Source: AP-15 sp963724435
GTDB lineage: Bacteria; Pseudomonadota; Alphaproteobacteria; ATCC43930; CGMCC-115725
Direction: 5' to 3'
DNA: 64,000 bases
NCBI GenBank assembly: GCA_963724435.1
Contig: CAVRUN010000001.1
Location: forward strand, 806,001 to 870,000
This document shows, piece by piece, positions 44,104 to 53,557 of this stretch. The position numbers and the translations under genes are program-made. The notes under the pieces are model-generated. The model was not told where the DNA came from. It ran no database searches and worked only from the letters and a program-made list of their open reading frames with translations. Positions within the stretch are counted from its first letter, which is position 1. Each line of letters starts with the position of its first letter.

Positions 44104-45588
44104 ATGCCCGATATCGATCCCGTGATCATCAAAGCTGCGAATCGCGAAATCCCGGACGCGGATCACCTGCATGAAGAATGCGGTGTCTTTGGCGTTTATG
44201 GGCATCCGGACAGCGCGGCATTGGTGGCCCTTGGCCTACACGCGCTACAGCATCGCGGCCAGGAAGCGACGGGGATCGTCGCCTATGATGGCGAACAGTT
44301 CAATGCCCACCGCGGGACAGGGCAGGTCAGCGACAATTTCAGCTCGAAGGAAGTTATCGAGCGTCTGCGCGGCCATGCGGCAATCGGGCATGTGCGGTAT
44401 GCGACCACCGGCGAAGTGGCAATGCGCAATGTCCAGCCGCTGTTCGCCGATTTTGAGTTCGGCGGGCTCGCGATTTGCCATAACGGCAATTTGACAAACT
44501 CGTATCGGCTGCGGCAGCGGCTGGTGCACCGCGGGAGCCTGTTTCAGTCGACCAGTGACACCGAAGTTATCATCCACCTGATCGCGACCAGTCTGAAAGA
44601 GACTGTCGTCGATCGGCTGATCGACGCGTTGCGGCAGATCCAGGGCGCGTATTCGTTGGCGGCATTGTCGCAGGACGCGATAATCGGGGTGCGCGACCCG
44701 CTAGGGGTGCGGCCGTTGGTGTTGGGGCGGCTTGGCGAGGCGTGGATCCTGGCGTCCGAGACCTGCGCGCTCGACATCATCGGCGCCGATTTCGTCCGCG
44801 ACATCGAGCCCGGAGAGATTGTCATCATCGGCCCGGGCGGCATCAAAACCCTGCTGCCGTTTGGCATGCAGGACTGCCGGTTCTGCGTCTTCGAGCATAT
44901 CTATTTCGCCCGCCCCGACAGCGTCGTCGAAGGCGTCAGTGTCTACGAAGCCCGCAAGCGCATCGGCCGCGAACTCGCCCGCGAAAGCCATGTCGACGCC
45001 GACATCGTCGTGCCGGTTCCGGATTCGGGGGTGCCGGCCGCGCTCGGCTATTCGCGGGAATCGGGTATTCCGTTTGAGCTGGGAATTATCCGCAATCACT
45101 ATGTCGGCCGCACCTTCATCGAGCCGACCGATCAGATCCGTCATCTCGGCGTGCGCCTGAAGCACAATGCGAGCCGCGCCAATCTGAGCGGCAAACGGGT
45201 CATTCTGGTTGACGATTCGATCGTGCGCGGCACGACCTCGATCAAAATCGTTGAAATGGTGCGGCGCGCCGGCGCTCGCGAAGTCCATATGCGGATTTCA
45301 AGCCCGCCCACCACTTATCCCTGCTTTTACGGCATCGCAACCCCAGCGCGCGACGAGCTACTCGCCGCGCGCTACGATGTCGCAAAAATGGCCGAGTATA
45401 TCGGTGTCGACAGCCTCGCCTTTTTGTCGATCGACGGTCTTTATCGAGCAATGGGCGAGCCTCGCCGCGACCCGCTGGCGCCGCGGTTCTGTGATGCTTG
45501 CTTTACCGGCGACTACCCGATCCCATTGGTAGACGCCGAGGACGGCAAGGTGTCAGTGCAACTGTCATTGCTGGCGGAGCCGGCCTGA
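44104..45588 (+). CDS. purF: Amidophosphoribosyltransferase
   Basis: PurF makes phosphoribosylamine from PRPP and glutamine, the first step of purine synthesis. The N-terminal nucleophile is Cys26 (HLHEECGVFG) after a propeptide. ALQHRGQEATGI and HNGNLTNS belong to the glutaminase. The PRPP loop is RVILVDDSIVRGTTS. Cysteines in DCRFCVFEH, TYPCFYG and RFCDACFTGDYP fit the [4Fe-4S] site of the Bacillus-type enzyme. The 494-residue length fits. A GACTGC-G-GCAGTC hairpin (44030-44042) lies in the 76-base gap after cvpA. Confidence 0.97.
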   Translation: MPDIDPVIIKAANREIPDADHLHEECGVFGVYGHPDSAALVALGLHALQHRGQEATGIVAYDGEQFNAHRGTGQVSDNFSSKEVIERLRGHAAIGHVRYATTGEVAMRNVQPLFADFEFGGLAICHNGNLTNSYRLRQRLVHRGSLFQSTSDTEVIIHLIATSLKETVVDRLIDALRQIQGAYSLAALSQDAIIGVRDPLGVRPLVLGRLGEAWILASETCALDIIGADFVRDIEPGEIVIIGPGGIKTLLPFGMQDCRFCVFEHIYFARPDSVVEGVSVYEARKRIGRELARESHVDADIVVPVPDSGVPAALGYSRESGIPFELGIIRNHYVGRTFIEPTDQIRHLGVRLKHNASRANLSGKRVILVDDSIVRGTTSIKIVEMVRRAGAREVHMRISSPPTTYPCFYGIATPARDELLAARYDVAKMAEYIGVDSLAFLSIDGLYRAMGEPRRDPLAPRFCDACFTGDYPIPLVDAEDGKVSVQLSLLAEPA

Positions 45589-45593
45589 GGCTT

Positions 45594-46331
45594 TTGTCGG
45601 CTGTGCCAGCAGTAGAATCCCGGCATCGGCTCGCCGGCAAAATCGCGCTGATCACGGGGGCCTCGCGTGGCATCGGCGCCTCTGTTGCGATTCGTTTCGC
45701 TCGCGAGGGCGCACATATCGTCTTGGCGGCACGCACCGTCGGCGGTCTCGAAGAGGTTGACGACGCGGTCCGAGCGGTAGGCGGAACGGCCACTCTCGTC
45801 CCGCTCGACCTCCGCGAGTTCGTTAAAATCGACGAAATGTCGGCGGCACTTCTGGACCGCTATGGCCAGCTCGATATCTTGGTCGGCAATGCTGGCGAAT
45901 TCGGTATTTTCTCGCCGCTCGGCCACATCCCGCCCGCCATTTGGGGGGAGGTCATGGACCTCAACTTAACGGCAAACTGGCGGCTGATCCGGGCGATGGA
46001 CCCGCTGTTGCGCGCCGCCCCGGCTGGGCGTGCGATCTTTGTGACGAGTGCGATCGGCCGCGATAGCCTCGCTTATTGGGGCCCGTACGCGGTCAGCAAA
46101 ATCGGACTCGAAATGCTGGTCAAGATCTACGCTGCCGAAATCGCCAATACGCGCGTTCGCGCCAATCTGATCGATCCCGGACCATTGCGCACACGCTTGC
46201 GCGCCCGCGCCTTTCCCGGCGAGGATCCGAACGCGCAGGCTCCGCCAGAAAGCGTCACCGATTACTTTGTCGATCTTGCCTCAGCCGAATGCGCCCGCAA
46301 CGGCGAAATCGTGTCGGTTTCCGGCTCATAG
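45594..46331 (+). CDS. Short-chain dehydrogenase/reductase downstream of purF
   Basis: This SDR has KIALITGASRGIGASVAIRF, DILVGNAGEFG, the Ser in IFVTSAIGRDS and YxxxK in YAVSKIGLEML. The usual NNAG is GNAG. It is probably an oxoacyl-type or YciK-like reductase; the substrate is unknown. The start is TTG 45594, with GAGG overlapping the purF stop, or GTG 45603. The SDR is placed after purF in many Rhodospirillales, so this may be a conserved pair. Confidence 0.87.
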   Translation: MSAVPAVESRHRLAGKIALITGASRGIGASVAIRFAREGAHIVLAARTVGGLEEVDDAVRAVGGTATLVPLDLREFVKIDEMSAALLDRYGQLDILVGNAGEFGIFSPLGHIPPAIWGEVMDLNLTANWRLIRAMDPLLRAAPAGRAIFVTSAIGRDSLAYWGPYAVSKIGLEMLVKIYAAEIANTRVRANLIDPGPLRTRLRARAFPGEDPNAQAPPESVTDYFVDLASAECARNGEIVSVSGS

Positions 46332-46385
46332 GCCAGCCTGAGCACGGTCCGCTGCTGATTGAGCGCATAAGCTCCTTGTTTGCCC

Positions 46386-46871
46386 TCATTTGGGTGCGGC
46401 GGGTTTGGTACTCGTCGTTTTTGTGGCCGTTTTGCTGGAGCGTGCCCCGGGAGCATGGAACCCGGTCTGTTCGGCTTCCTTCTGGCACATATATGCGCCG
46501 TGCTTAGTCTTACCGTAATAGCGGTCGCTGCTGGTGTGGTAAGCCTTGGAGCCGCCGAGGTTCACCCAAACGATTGTGTCGGCTGGGCAATGCGCCTTCG
46601 CCGCTTGTTCGGAAGAGAAGTGATTGCTGGCCAGAGCCGACTGGGCCGCGGAGGCGCCAGCGCCCGCCGGAGCTGCGCCAGAGGGGGAAGCGGCAGAGGG
46701 AACGGCGGCAGGGGAGCTAGATGAGCTGGAGGGGGCAGGGGCGGCGCGGGCCGGAGCCGCAGCAGAGGAAGAGGGGGTGGGAGCGCCAGACGGGGTTCGG
46801 GAAGACGTGGTCTGTCCGTAGACGGGCAGCGACACAGCGCCGAGCAGCGCCAAAACCATAGCTATTAGCAT
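46386..46871 (-). CDS. Exported Ser/Ala/Pro-rich protein with Cys pair domain
   Basis: The start at ATG 46871 follows GGGAG and gives a signal peptide (LIAMVLALLGAVSLPVYGQ). A low-complexity Ser/Ala/Pro stretch follows. The C-terminal module, about residues 87-145 (AKAHCPADTIVWVNLGGSKA, YHTSSDRYYGKTKHGAYMC), is a small domain I have seen attached to many proteobacterial exported proteins. Two cysteines may form a disulfide. Function unknown. An ATG at 46979 is less likely. Confidence 0.75.
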   Translation of the reverse strand: MLIAMVLALLGAVSLPVYGQTTSSRTPSGAPTPSSSAAAPARAAPAPSSSSSSPAAVPSAASPSGAAPAGAGASAAQSALASNHFSSEQAAKAHCPADTIVWVNLGGSKAYHTSSDRYYGKTKHGAYMCQKEAEQTGFHAPGARSSKTATKTTSTKPAAPK

Positions 46872-46975
46872 CTCTCGCTCCCTAGCCGATCGGTGGACGA
46901 TTAATACGAACCAAAAGGCTGGCGCAACCGCAACGTCAAAATTGCGCGCATGTTTGCCGCATCGCGCGAGCGCGA

Positions 46976-48316
46976 TCAAGCGGGGTCATAGGGGTTTTTG
47001 CCCCGTCGAAGCATCAGCCGGATCGGGGTGCCGGGGAGATCGAACGCTTCGCGCAGCCCGTTGGCGAGATATCGTCGATATGAATACGGAAGCTCGCTCG
47101 GCTTCGAGGCAAACAGCGCAAAGGTCGGCGGCCGGACATTCACCTGGGTGATATAGCGCAGCCGCAATCTGCGGCCGGCCACTAACGGCGGGGGATTGCG
47201 CGCTTGAACCGCGACGAGCCAGCGATTCAGCTCCGGGGTCGAAATTCGCCGGTTCCACACCGCGTCGGCGGCGCCGACCGCGTCCATCAGCGCGCCGAGG
47301 CCAAAGCCGGTCAGCCCGGAAACCGGCACCAAGCGAACCCCTTGCAATTGCGGCAAGGATATCGGTAGCCGCTCGCGTATTGCCTTGAGCGCCGCGGAAC
47401 GGTCGGGAACCGCGTCCCATTTGGTCGCCGCCAACACCAACGCCCGCCCCTCGTCAGCGACGAGCCGGGCGATCGTCAAATCCTGGCGTTCGAGCGGCTG
47501 CAGCGCGTCGAGCACCAGCACGACAGTCTCGGCAAAGCGAATCGTCCGCAGCGCGTCGGCGACTGAAAGGTGCTCTATCTTGCCTTCGACCCGCGGCCGA
47601 CGGCGCATGCCGGCGGTGTCGACCAGACGAATCGGGCGGCCCCGCCAGGCCCAATCGACCGCGATGGCATCTCGGGTGATACCTGCCTCGGGGCCAGTCA
47701 GCAGCCGGTCCTCGCCAATCAGGCGATTGACGAGTGTCGATTTCCCGACATTCGGTCGCCCGACGATTGCCAGATGCAGCGGCTTTGCGGCGGTCTCTCC
47801 GGATATTTCCTCGGGCTCGGCACTACGCGAAAAAGGCGCCAGTCTCTCGTAGAGCCCGGCGAGCCCTTCGCCATGCTCGGCCGAGATTGGCACCGGGTCG
47901 CCGAGACCGAGCCGATAAGCTTCCCCAACACCGGCCAAGGTGGTGCGACCTTCCGTCTTGTTCGCGACCAACACCACCGGCTTGCCCGACCGCCGCAGCC
48001 AATCGGCAAAGTGCCGATCGTCTTCGTTGACGCCTTCGCGCGCGTCGATGACGAGCAAGGCCACATCAGCGTCGGCCAGCGCGCGCTCCGTCTGTGCCTG
48101 CATTCGCGCGGCAAGCAAATCCGGTACGGCTTCTTCAAGCCCGGCGGTGTCGATCGCACGAAAGTCGAGATCGGCGATCCGGGCGGTACCCTCCCGGCGG
48201 TCGCGCGTCAGCCCCGGCGAATTGTCCACGAGTGCTGCTCGGCTGCCCACGAGCCGGTTGAACAATGTAGACTTCCCGACATTCGGCCGGCCAAGGATGG
48301 CGACCGCAAAGCTCAT
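46976..48316 (-). CDS. der: Ribosome-assembly GTPase Der
   Basis: Der (EngA) matures the 50S subunit. It has two tandem GTPase domains, each with a GRPNVGKSTL Walker A (about residues 8-18 and 185-195). The first domain also has DTAGLEE and NKTEG; the second has DTAGMRRR and TKWD. A C-terminal KH-like domain begins near residue 360 (RISTPELNRWLVAV). The 446-residue length is normal. It lies 30 bases downstream of bamB on the same strand, as in E. coli. Confidence 0.97.
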   Translation of the reverse strand: MSFAVAILGRPNVGKSTLFNRLVGSRAALVDNSPGLTRDRREGTARIADLDFRAIDTAGLEEAVPDLLAARMQAQTERALADADVALLVIDAREGVNEDDRHFADWLRRSGKPVVLVANKTEGRTTLAGVGEAYRLGLGDPVPISAEHGEGLAGLYERLAPFSRSAEPEEISGETAAKPLHLAIVGRPNVGKSTLVNRLIGEDRLLTGPEAGITRDAIAVDWAWRGRPIRLVDTAGMRRRPRVEGKIEHLSVADALRTIRFAETVVLVLDALQPLERQDLTIARLVADEGRALVLAATKWDAVPDRSAALKAIRERLPISLPQLQGVRLVPVSGLTGFGLGALMDAVGAADAVWNRRISTPELNRWLVAVQARNPPPLVAGRRLRLRYITQVNVRPPTFALFASKPSELPYSYRRYLANGLREAFDLPGTPIRLMLRRGKNPYDPA

Positions 48317-48346
48317 TGGACAGCGCCCCGAAAATTTGGAACCGAA

Positions 48347-49660
48347 TTAGCGATAGGCTGAAAGCTCGCCGTTATCGGTCAGAATATAGAGCGTGTTGTT
48401 GGCAATTGACGGGTCGACATAGGCGCTGCCGGGCATATTCTCGCGTCCCAACGGCACGCCCGTATAGGGCGAGACGGACAGCGCCCAACCATTCGAGGAC
48501 AGCACGATCAGCCGATCCCCGCCCAGCACCGGACCCGCCCATGTGATTGGGTCCTCTTTATCCTTTTCGTCCTCATAGCGCGGCAGTTGGCGCACCCATC
48601 GCACCTTGCCATCGTTGCGAGCTAGGCAAATGAGCTCGTCGTCGTTGGAAACCACATAGACATAGTCACCCGCGACCCAAGGGCCATGCGTCGATCCGAT
48701 GTCTTGCTCCCAGACCCGCTCGCCACTGCGCAGATCGATTGCGATCATTCGTCCGCTGTGGCTGATCGCAAAAACGCGGCCACGATCGATCACCGGACGC
48801 CCTCGGATATCGGCCAGCGCCGAAACCGCATCCACGGCGCGCACCGAAGCGAGGCTGTCGGACCACAGCGGCCGCCCGTTCTCGACAGTCAGAGCGTAGA
48901 TTTCACCCGAAGAATATCCCACGACCACGACTTCGCCTTCTACCGCTGGGCTAGCGCTGCCGACCAGTCCTGCGGTCTCCGGAATGCCGTTATGGGCCCA
49001 CAGCCGCCGCCCGTCATCCGCCGCCAGCGCGACCAGCTCGTTTTCGACGGTTACGGCATAGACGCGCCCGTCGGCGACGGTTGGCCCGCTCCGGATCGGC
49101 GCGGCAACGCCCGTTTTCCAGATCACCTTGCCATTTTTTGGGTCGAGCGCGAGTACCCGGGCATACCCGCTCGATACGTAAAGTCTGCCTTTCCAAAAGG
49201 CGACCCCGCCGCCGAACGAGCTTCCGTGGTTGTCCGACGGCTGGACATCGACTTGCCAGATCAGATTGCCGTTCGAGGCATCGAAGGCGCTGACCCGCGA
49301 TCCGCCGTCCATTGCATACACCCGGCCATCGGCGATGATCGGTTGAGAGAGAACTTGCGTATAGCGCGACGACCCTTCGCCGACGCTGGTCTTCCATGCG
49401 GCTCTCAGCGAGTTCGGTAGCGCCAGATGTTGCATTGCGTGGTTGGGATAACCGCCGGGCTGGGGCCAGTTGGGGTTGACGACAGGCTTCGGCAGGCTGA
49501 TCGCGGTTTTTGCCAGCTCTGGATCGGGCTTAAGTTGGCGGTCGAGGCTCAGGACAGAAATGCGTTCCCCGGGCAACGGCTGCTTCTTAGTCGCAAACCA
49601 GCTGCAACTTGTGAGCGTCAGGCCGACGAGCAGGATCGCGGCTACGGCCGGTCGAAGCAT
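48347..49660 (-). CDS. bamB: Outer membrane assembly lipoprotein BamB
   Basis: BamB is the beta-propeller accessory lipoprotein of the BAM complex. MLRPAVAAILLVGLTLTSC gives a lipobox with the lipidated Cys near residue 19. WD/PQQ-like repeats follow (GRVYAMDGGSRVSAFDASNG, GRLYVSSGYARVLALDPKNG, GEIYALTVENGRPLWS). The 437-residue length fits. The frame continues upstream without a stop into the yfgM-like gene, but only because of a frameshift there; the ATG at 49660 is the proper start. Confidence 0.94.
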   Translation of the reverse strand: MLRPAVAAILLVGLTLTSCSWFATKKQPLPGERISVLSLDRQLKPDPELAKTAISLPKPVVNPNWPQPGGYPNHAMQHLALPNSLRAAWKTSVGEGSSRYTQVLSQPIIADGRVYAMDGGSRVSAFDASNGNLIWQVDVQPSDNHGSSFGGGVAFWKGRLYVSSGYARVLALDPKNGKVIWKTGVAAPIRSGPTVADGRVYAVTVENELVALAADDGRRLWAHNGIPETAGLVGSASPAVEGEVVVVGYSSGEIYALTVENGRPLWSDSLASVRAVDAVSALADIRGRPVIDRGRVFAISHSGRMIAIDLRSGERVWEQDIGSTHGPWVAGDYVYVVSNDDELICLARNDGKVRWVRQLPRYEDEKDKEDPITWAGPVLGGDRLIVLSSNGWALSVSPYTGVPLGRENMPGSAYVDPSIANNTLYILTDNGELSAYR

Positions 49661-49677
49661 GCGATTTTGAACCGAAG

Positions 49678-50320
49678 TTACGGGGCGAGTGCGGCAGCCA
49701 TCTCCGCTGCGCGCGCGCGCAAATCTCGTGGCGTCGCGAGGTCGTCGGCAAGAGTTCTTGTAGGCCTCCAGCGCCGCTTTCTTGTTGCCGAGCTTTAGAT
49801 CGGCAGTCGCGGTCAGCTCGAGTGCCGTCGGGCGCCACGGATTACCGGGTGCGGTCAACGGCGCCAGCCTTGAGATGGTTGTCTTGGGGTCTGCCTCGGG
49901 GATGCCCTGCATCACCGAAAGCAGCTCCGCAAGCCCGCGAAACGCGGGGGCGACGCTGTTTTCTTGGGCAATGCGTTGGTATGCCGCCGCAGCTTTTTTG
50001 TGATCGCCGGATTTTGCCAGCACGGCCGCTTCTTCAAGCGAGGCGAGCACGGCATAGCCGCCGCCTTCTTTGGCGACCGTCGCAAATACCGTTTCGGCGT
50101 CGTTGGTTTTACCTGCTCGGGCAAGTGCCAGTGCGCTGCTAAACCGCGCCGATTGCGCCTGCCGTTCGGAAAGCTGGTGAGCTCGCCACGCGGCGATGCC
50201 GCCGGCGACAATCAGCGCCGCAACGGCCACCGCAATGATGTAGCGCCCATATTGCGACCACAGCTTCAGCAGATTGTCGCGACGAAGTTCCTCGTCGATT
50301 TCGCGGAAGATGTCGCTCAC
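49678..50320 (-). pseudogene. YfgM-like TPR protein, single-base frameshift near the 3' end
   Basis: The N-terminus (MSDIFREIDEELRRD from GTG 50320) and one membrane segment (YIIAVAVAALIVAGGIAAW) are followed by TPR-like helices. This is the tetratricopeptide/YfgM protein that precedes bamB and helps at the Sec translocon. After KKAALEAYKN the frame becomes CRRPRDATRFARARSG. One base skipped near 49753 restores LADDLATPRDLRARAAEMAA and a stop at 49678. As written, translation reads through to bamB and predicts a 665-residue fusion. I treat this as a frameshift, either genuine or a sequence error. Confidence 0.82.
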
Positions 50321-50514
50321 GCACTCGTCCCAGCACTCGACCAAACCGCCAATCGGCCTTATTGGGCTACCATATCTGCTTGCCCGAAGAGAGGCAAATT
50401 CCCACCCTAGGCCTGGTATCGGAACGATGCGGCGGTTGGGCTCGCCTTGACAACCCTCGCCTTTCCGTGCCGTGTAACCCTCGTTTCCAACCCGTAGCGG
50501 ACTATTTGTCGCTG

Positions 50515-52302
50515 ATGCACGCCTATCGGAGCCATACTTGCGGTGAGCTGCGCATTGCCCATGCCGGACGCCCGGCCCGATTGTCGGGTTGGGTGCATCG
50601 CAAACGCGACCACGGCCATCTCCTATTCATCGACCTGCGCGACCATTACGGCGTCACCCAGGGCGTGATCGACGCCTCATCGCCGCTATTTGCCGAGGCT
50701 GACGCGCTGCGGCTCGAAAGTGTTGTGACCCTGACCGGCACCGTCACCCCGCGCTCTGCCGATACCGTCAATCCCAAGCTCGATACCGGCGAGGTCGAAC
50801 TCGCGATTTCCGAGATCGAAATCCAATCGGAAGCTGATCCGCTGCCATTTCCGGTCAATACCGACGCTGAATACCCCGAGGAAATGCGCCTCGCCTATCG
50901 GTTTCTCGATCTGCGGCGGGAGCGGGTGCATGCCAACATCATGTTGCGGGCGGAGGTCATTGCATCGATCCGCCGGCGGATGATCGAGCAGGGCTTTACC
51001 GAGTTTCAGACGCCGATTCTGACCGCGAGTTCGCCCGAGGGTGCGCGCGATTATTTGGTGCCGAGCCGGCTGCACCCGGGTAAGTTTTACGCTCTGCCGC
51101 AAGCGCCGCAGCAGTTCAAACAATTGCTGATGGTTGCCGGGTTCGATCGCTATTTTCAGATCGCCCCGTGTTTCCGCGACGAGGCCGGGCGCGCCGATCG
51201 CTCGCCGGGCGAGTTCTATCAGCTCGATTTCGAGATGTCCTACGTCACGCAAGACGATGTGTTCGCCGCGATCGAGCCGGTACTGCATGGCATCTTCGAG
51301 GAGTTCGGCGGAGGCCGCTCGGTCACACCGCCGCCCTTTCCGCGCATAGCCTATCGCAACGCGATCCAGCGCTATGGCAGTGACAAACCCGATCTGCGCA
51401 ACCCGATTGAGATGTGTGATGTGACCGCGCATTTTCGCGGTTCGGGTTTCAAGGTGTTCGCCAATCTGATCGAGAGCGATCCCGATATCCGCGTCTGGGC
51501 GATCCCGGCGCCCACCGGGGGCAGCCGCGCCTTTTGCGACCAGATGAACTCTTGGGCACAGGCGGAGGGGCAGCCCGGGCTCGCTTATATATTCTTCCGC
51601 AGTGGTGAGGGGGCTGGACCGGTCGCCCGCAATCTCGGGCCGGATGTGACCGAAGCGTTACGCCGCGAACTCGGCCTGGAGGATGGCGACGCGGTATTTT
51701 TCGTGTGCGGCTTGCCGCGTCAGTTCGTTCCGTTTGCTGCCGCCGCGCGATTGAGGTTGGGACGCGAACTCGGCCTAACACGCGAGGGCGGGTTTGAATT
51801 TTGCTGGATCGTTGATTTCCCGATGTACGAGCGGAATGAAGAGACCCGGCAGATCGAATTCAGCCATAACCCTTTTTCGATGCCGCAGGGCGGGCTTGCC
51901 GCACTCGAGCAGCAGGACCCGCTCGACATTATTGCGTATCAATACGACATCGTTTGCAATGGGGTCGAACTTTCCTCGGGCGCCATCCGCAACCACCGCC
52001 CCGACATCATGTACAAGGCGTTTGCGATTGCCGGCTACAGCGCCGCCGAAGTCGAGGCTCGTTTTGCCGGTATTCTCAACGCCTTCAGATACGGGGCGCC
52101 GCCGCATGGCGGCTCGGCTCCGGGCATCGACCGCATCGTCATGCTGCTGGCGGATACCCCAAACATCCGCGAAGTGGTTGCGTTTCCGATGAACCAGCAG
52201 GCGCAAGACTTATTGATGCAGGCGCCGGCCGAGGTCTCGCCCGATCGCCTCCGCGAACTCCATCTGCGGGTGGTCCCGCCGTCCGAAAAAGCACCGCGCT
52301 GA
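50515..52302 (+). CDS. aspS: Aspartyl-tRNA synthetase
   Basis: This class II synthetase charges tRNA-Asp. The OB anticodon domain comes first (RLSGWVHRKRDHGHLLFIDL). Motif 2 is CFRDEAGRADRSPGEFYQLD and motif 3 is GGSAPGIDRIVMLL. It includes the bacterial GAD insertion domain (residues about 290-420). ATG 50515 gives 595 residues; upstream frame is non-coding. His33 (RDHG) is where discriminating E. coli AspRS has Leu30, which suggests a non-discriminating enzyme that also charges tRNA-Asn for GatCAB conversion. Confidence 0.96.
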   Translation: MHAYRSHTCGELRIAHAGRPARLSGWVHRKRDHGHLLFIDLRDHYGVTQGVIDASSPLFAEADALRLESVVTLTGTVTPRSADTVNPKLDTGEVELAISEIEIQSEADPLPFPVNTDAEYPEEMRLAYRFLDLRRERVHANIMLRAEVIASIRRRMIEQGFTEFQTPILTASSPEGARDYLVPSRLHPGKFYALPQAPQQFKQLLMVAGFDRYFQIAPCFRDEAGRADRSPGEFYQLDFEMSYVTQDDVFAAIEPVLHGIFEEFGGGRSVTPPPFPRIAYRNAIQRYGSDKPDLRNPIEMCDVTAHFRGSGFKVFANLIESDPDIRVWAIPAPTGGSRAFCDQMNSWAQAEGQPGLAYIFFRSGEGAGPVARNLGPDVTEALRRELGLEDGDAVFFVCGLPRQFVPFAAAARLRLGRELGLTREGGFEFCWIVDFPMYERNEETRQIEFSHNPFSMPQGGLAALEQQDPLDIIAYQYDIVCNGVELSSGAIRNHRPDIMYKAFAIAGYSAAEVEARFAGILNAFRYGAPPHGGSAPGIDRIVMLLADTPNIREVVAFPMNQQAQDLLMQAPAEVSPDRLRELHLRVVPPSEKAPR

Positions 52303-52459
52303 ACCTCGATTCGCCCGCCTCGCCTTCTCGAACGATTTTGTTGCCATAATCGCGGCAGAGTTCAGCAGGTCCGGGGGCCGAGATTGTGACATCGGGGAAC
52401 TGCGGGCGGAGGACGTCGTATAATCAAGCACAACTGATGACGGTCCAGGGGCGTCAGCG

Positions 52460-52564
52460 ATGCGGTTGCGAGATACGGGATTCCGCTGGTTCTATTGGAG
52501 CGGGATCGCCGTTTTTGTCGTGTGGACGGCGTTCTCCGCGTATAGCACGCTGAACGGCTTTTAG
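52460..52564 (+). CDS. Possible 34-residue single-pass membrane protein
   Basis: The short frame begins at an ATG with AGGGGCG upstream and encodes a basic N-terminus (MRLRDTGFRWFYWSG) followed by one hydrophobic helix (IAVFVVWTAFSAY) and a TAG stop. The shape and ribosome site suit a small membrane protein. It lies between aspS and the convergent DUF1194 gene. No family is recognised, and conservation has not been tested. Confidence 0.4.
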   Translation: MRLRDTGFRWFYWSGIAVFVVWTAFSAYSTLNGF

Positions 52565-52595
52565 CGAAAACCAGGACGGGGGCAGGTGCCGTCCC

Positions 52596-53363
52596 TCAGT
52601 GCGGTAGTTGGGACAGCTGCTCGCCCTGACCGGCAGTAGGCTGCTCATGCCCGCCGCCGGCGACGTCGATCTCCTTTGCCAGCTTATTGGCCATAGCGTC
52701 GGCAAATGAGTTGAAATCTTTGACGACGACTAGGAATGCGTTGGGTCCGCCAACGACATTTTGCTGGTAGTAATTGGGCAGCCCACCGGGGGGGTGGGTG
52801 TGCGAGGAATATCCCAAATTGGGCTGATCGTTGATGATCGCCAGCCCGTTGATCGTGACCCCGGTGGCGATCGCTTGGTCGCGCGCCTCGGTGATCGGGC
52901 GGCCTGAATTGCTGGTGCCGTCGCCTGAAACATCGATGACACGCCGGGTTGCCGGCCACTTTGCTTGCGCAAAATATTTCATTGCATAGTCGATCACGGC
53001 GCTGATCGAGGTACGTCCCGTAAAGGAGCGCGGTGCCTTCAAGATTACCGCTGCGGCGCCGCCTCCATCCTCTTCGTCGCGGATCTCGGTCCAGGGAAGC
53101 ACAACCTGCTGGTCTTCCTCTCCCGACCATTCGATGAAGCAAACGCCGATGGCTTTGCTTTTTGTTGCCCGGATTGCTTTTTGAACGCGAGGGTCGGTCA
53201 ACGCCGCCGCGTAACCTCTGCGCTGCAACTCGAACTCTTTGTCATCGACACTGCGGGACACATCGGCCGCAAGGATCACGGTCAATTCGACCCCGGCGGC
53301 TCGCGCCCCGCCGCTAAGCGAGCAAACGGCCACCACAGCAGCGAATGCGAGGGAAGGTCTCAT
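52596..53363 (-). CDS. DUF1194 exported von Willebrand A-like protein
   Basis: The signal peptide (LAFAAVVAVCSLSGGARA) precedes VELTVILAADVSRSVDDKEF, which contains a MIDAS-like DxSxS motif (DVSRS) and FELQRRGYAAALTD. RVIDVSGDGTSNSGR supplies the second MIDAS residues. The family is DUF1194, a vWA-type domain of unknown partner. At 255 residues it is full length. It sits alone and convergent to aspS. Metal-dependent protein binding in the periplasm is inference. Confidence 0.88.
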   Translation of the reverse strand: MRPSLAFAAVVAVCSLSGGARAAGVELTVILAADVSRSVDDKEFELQRRGYAAALTDPRVQKAIRATKSKAIGVCFIEWSGEEDQQVVLPWTEIRDEEDGGGAAAVILKAPRSFTGRTSISAVIDYAMKYFAQAKWPATRRVIDVSGDGTSNSGRPITEARDQAIATGVTINGLAIINDQPNLGYSSHTHPPGGLPNYYQQNVVGGPNAFLVVVKDFNSFADAMANKLAKEIDVAGGGHEQPTAGQGEQLSQLPH

Positions 53364-53557
53364 CCCGCGTCCTCCCGTTCAAAACCTTCCCAGGATAGGC
53401 GGACACCTGGGGTCGCGAAAGGACTCACAAATCGCGGAGACCGGAGGGACAAGGTGAATGGTGTCAGCCAGCGCGCTGGCGCGCGGTTGCAACCGGCTTT
53501 GGCGAGTGGATCGCCGGTGCTAGGCTCGCCTACATCAAGCAAATCGTGGAGGCAAAT

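Noticed and set aside
48347..50344. A 665-residue TPR-BamB fusion protein
   Set aside because: The other frame restores a normal YfgM end and stop, and BamB has its own ATG and lipobox; the continuity is due to one extra base.
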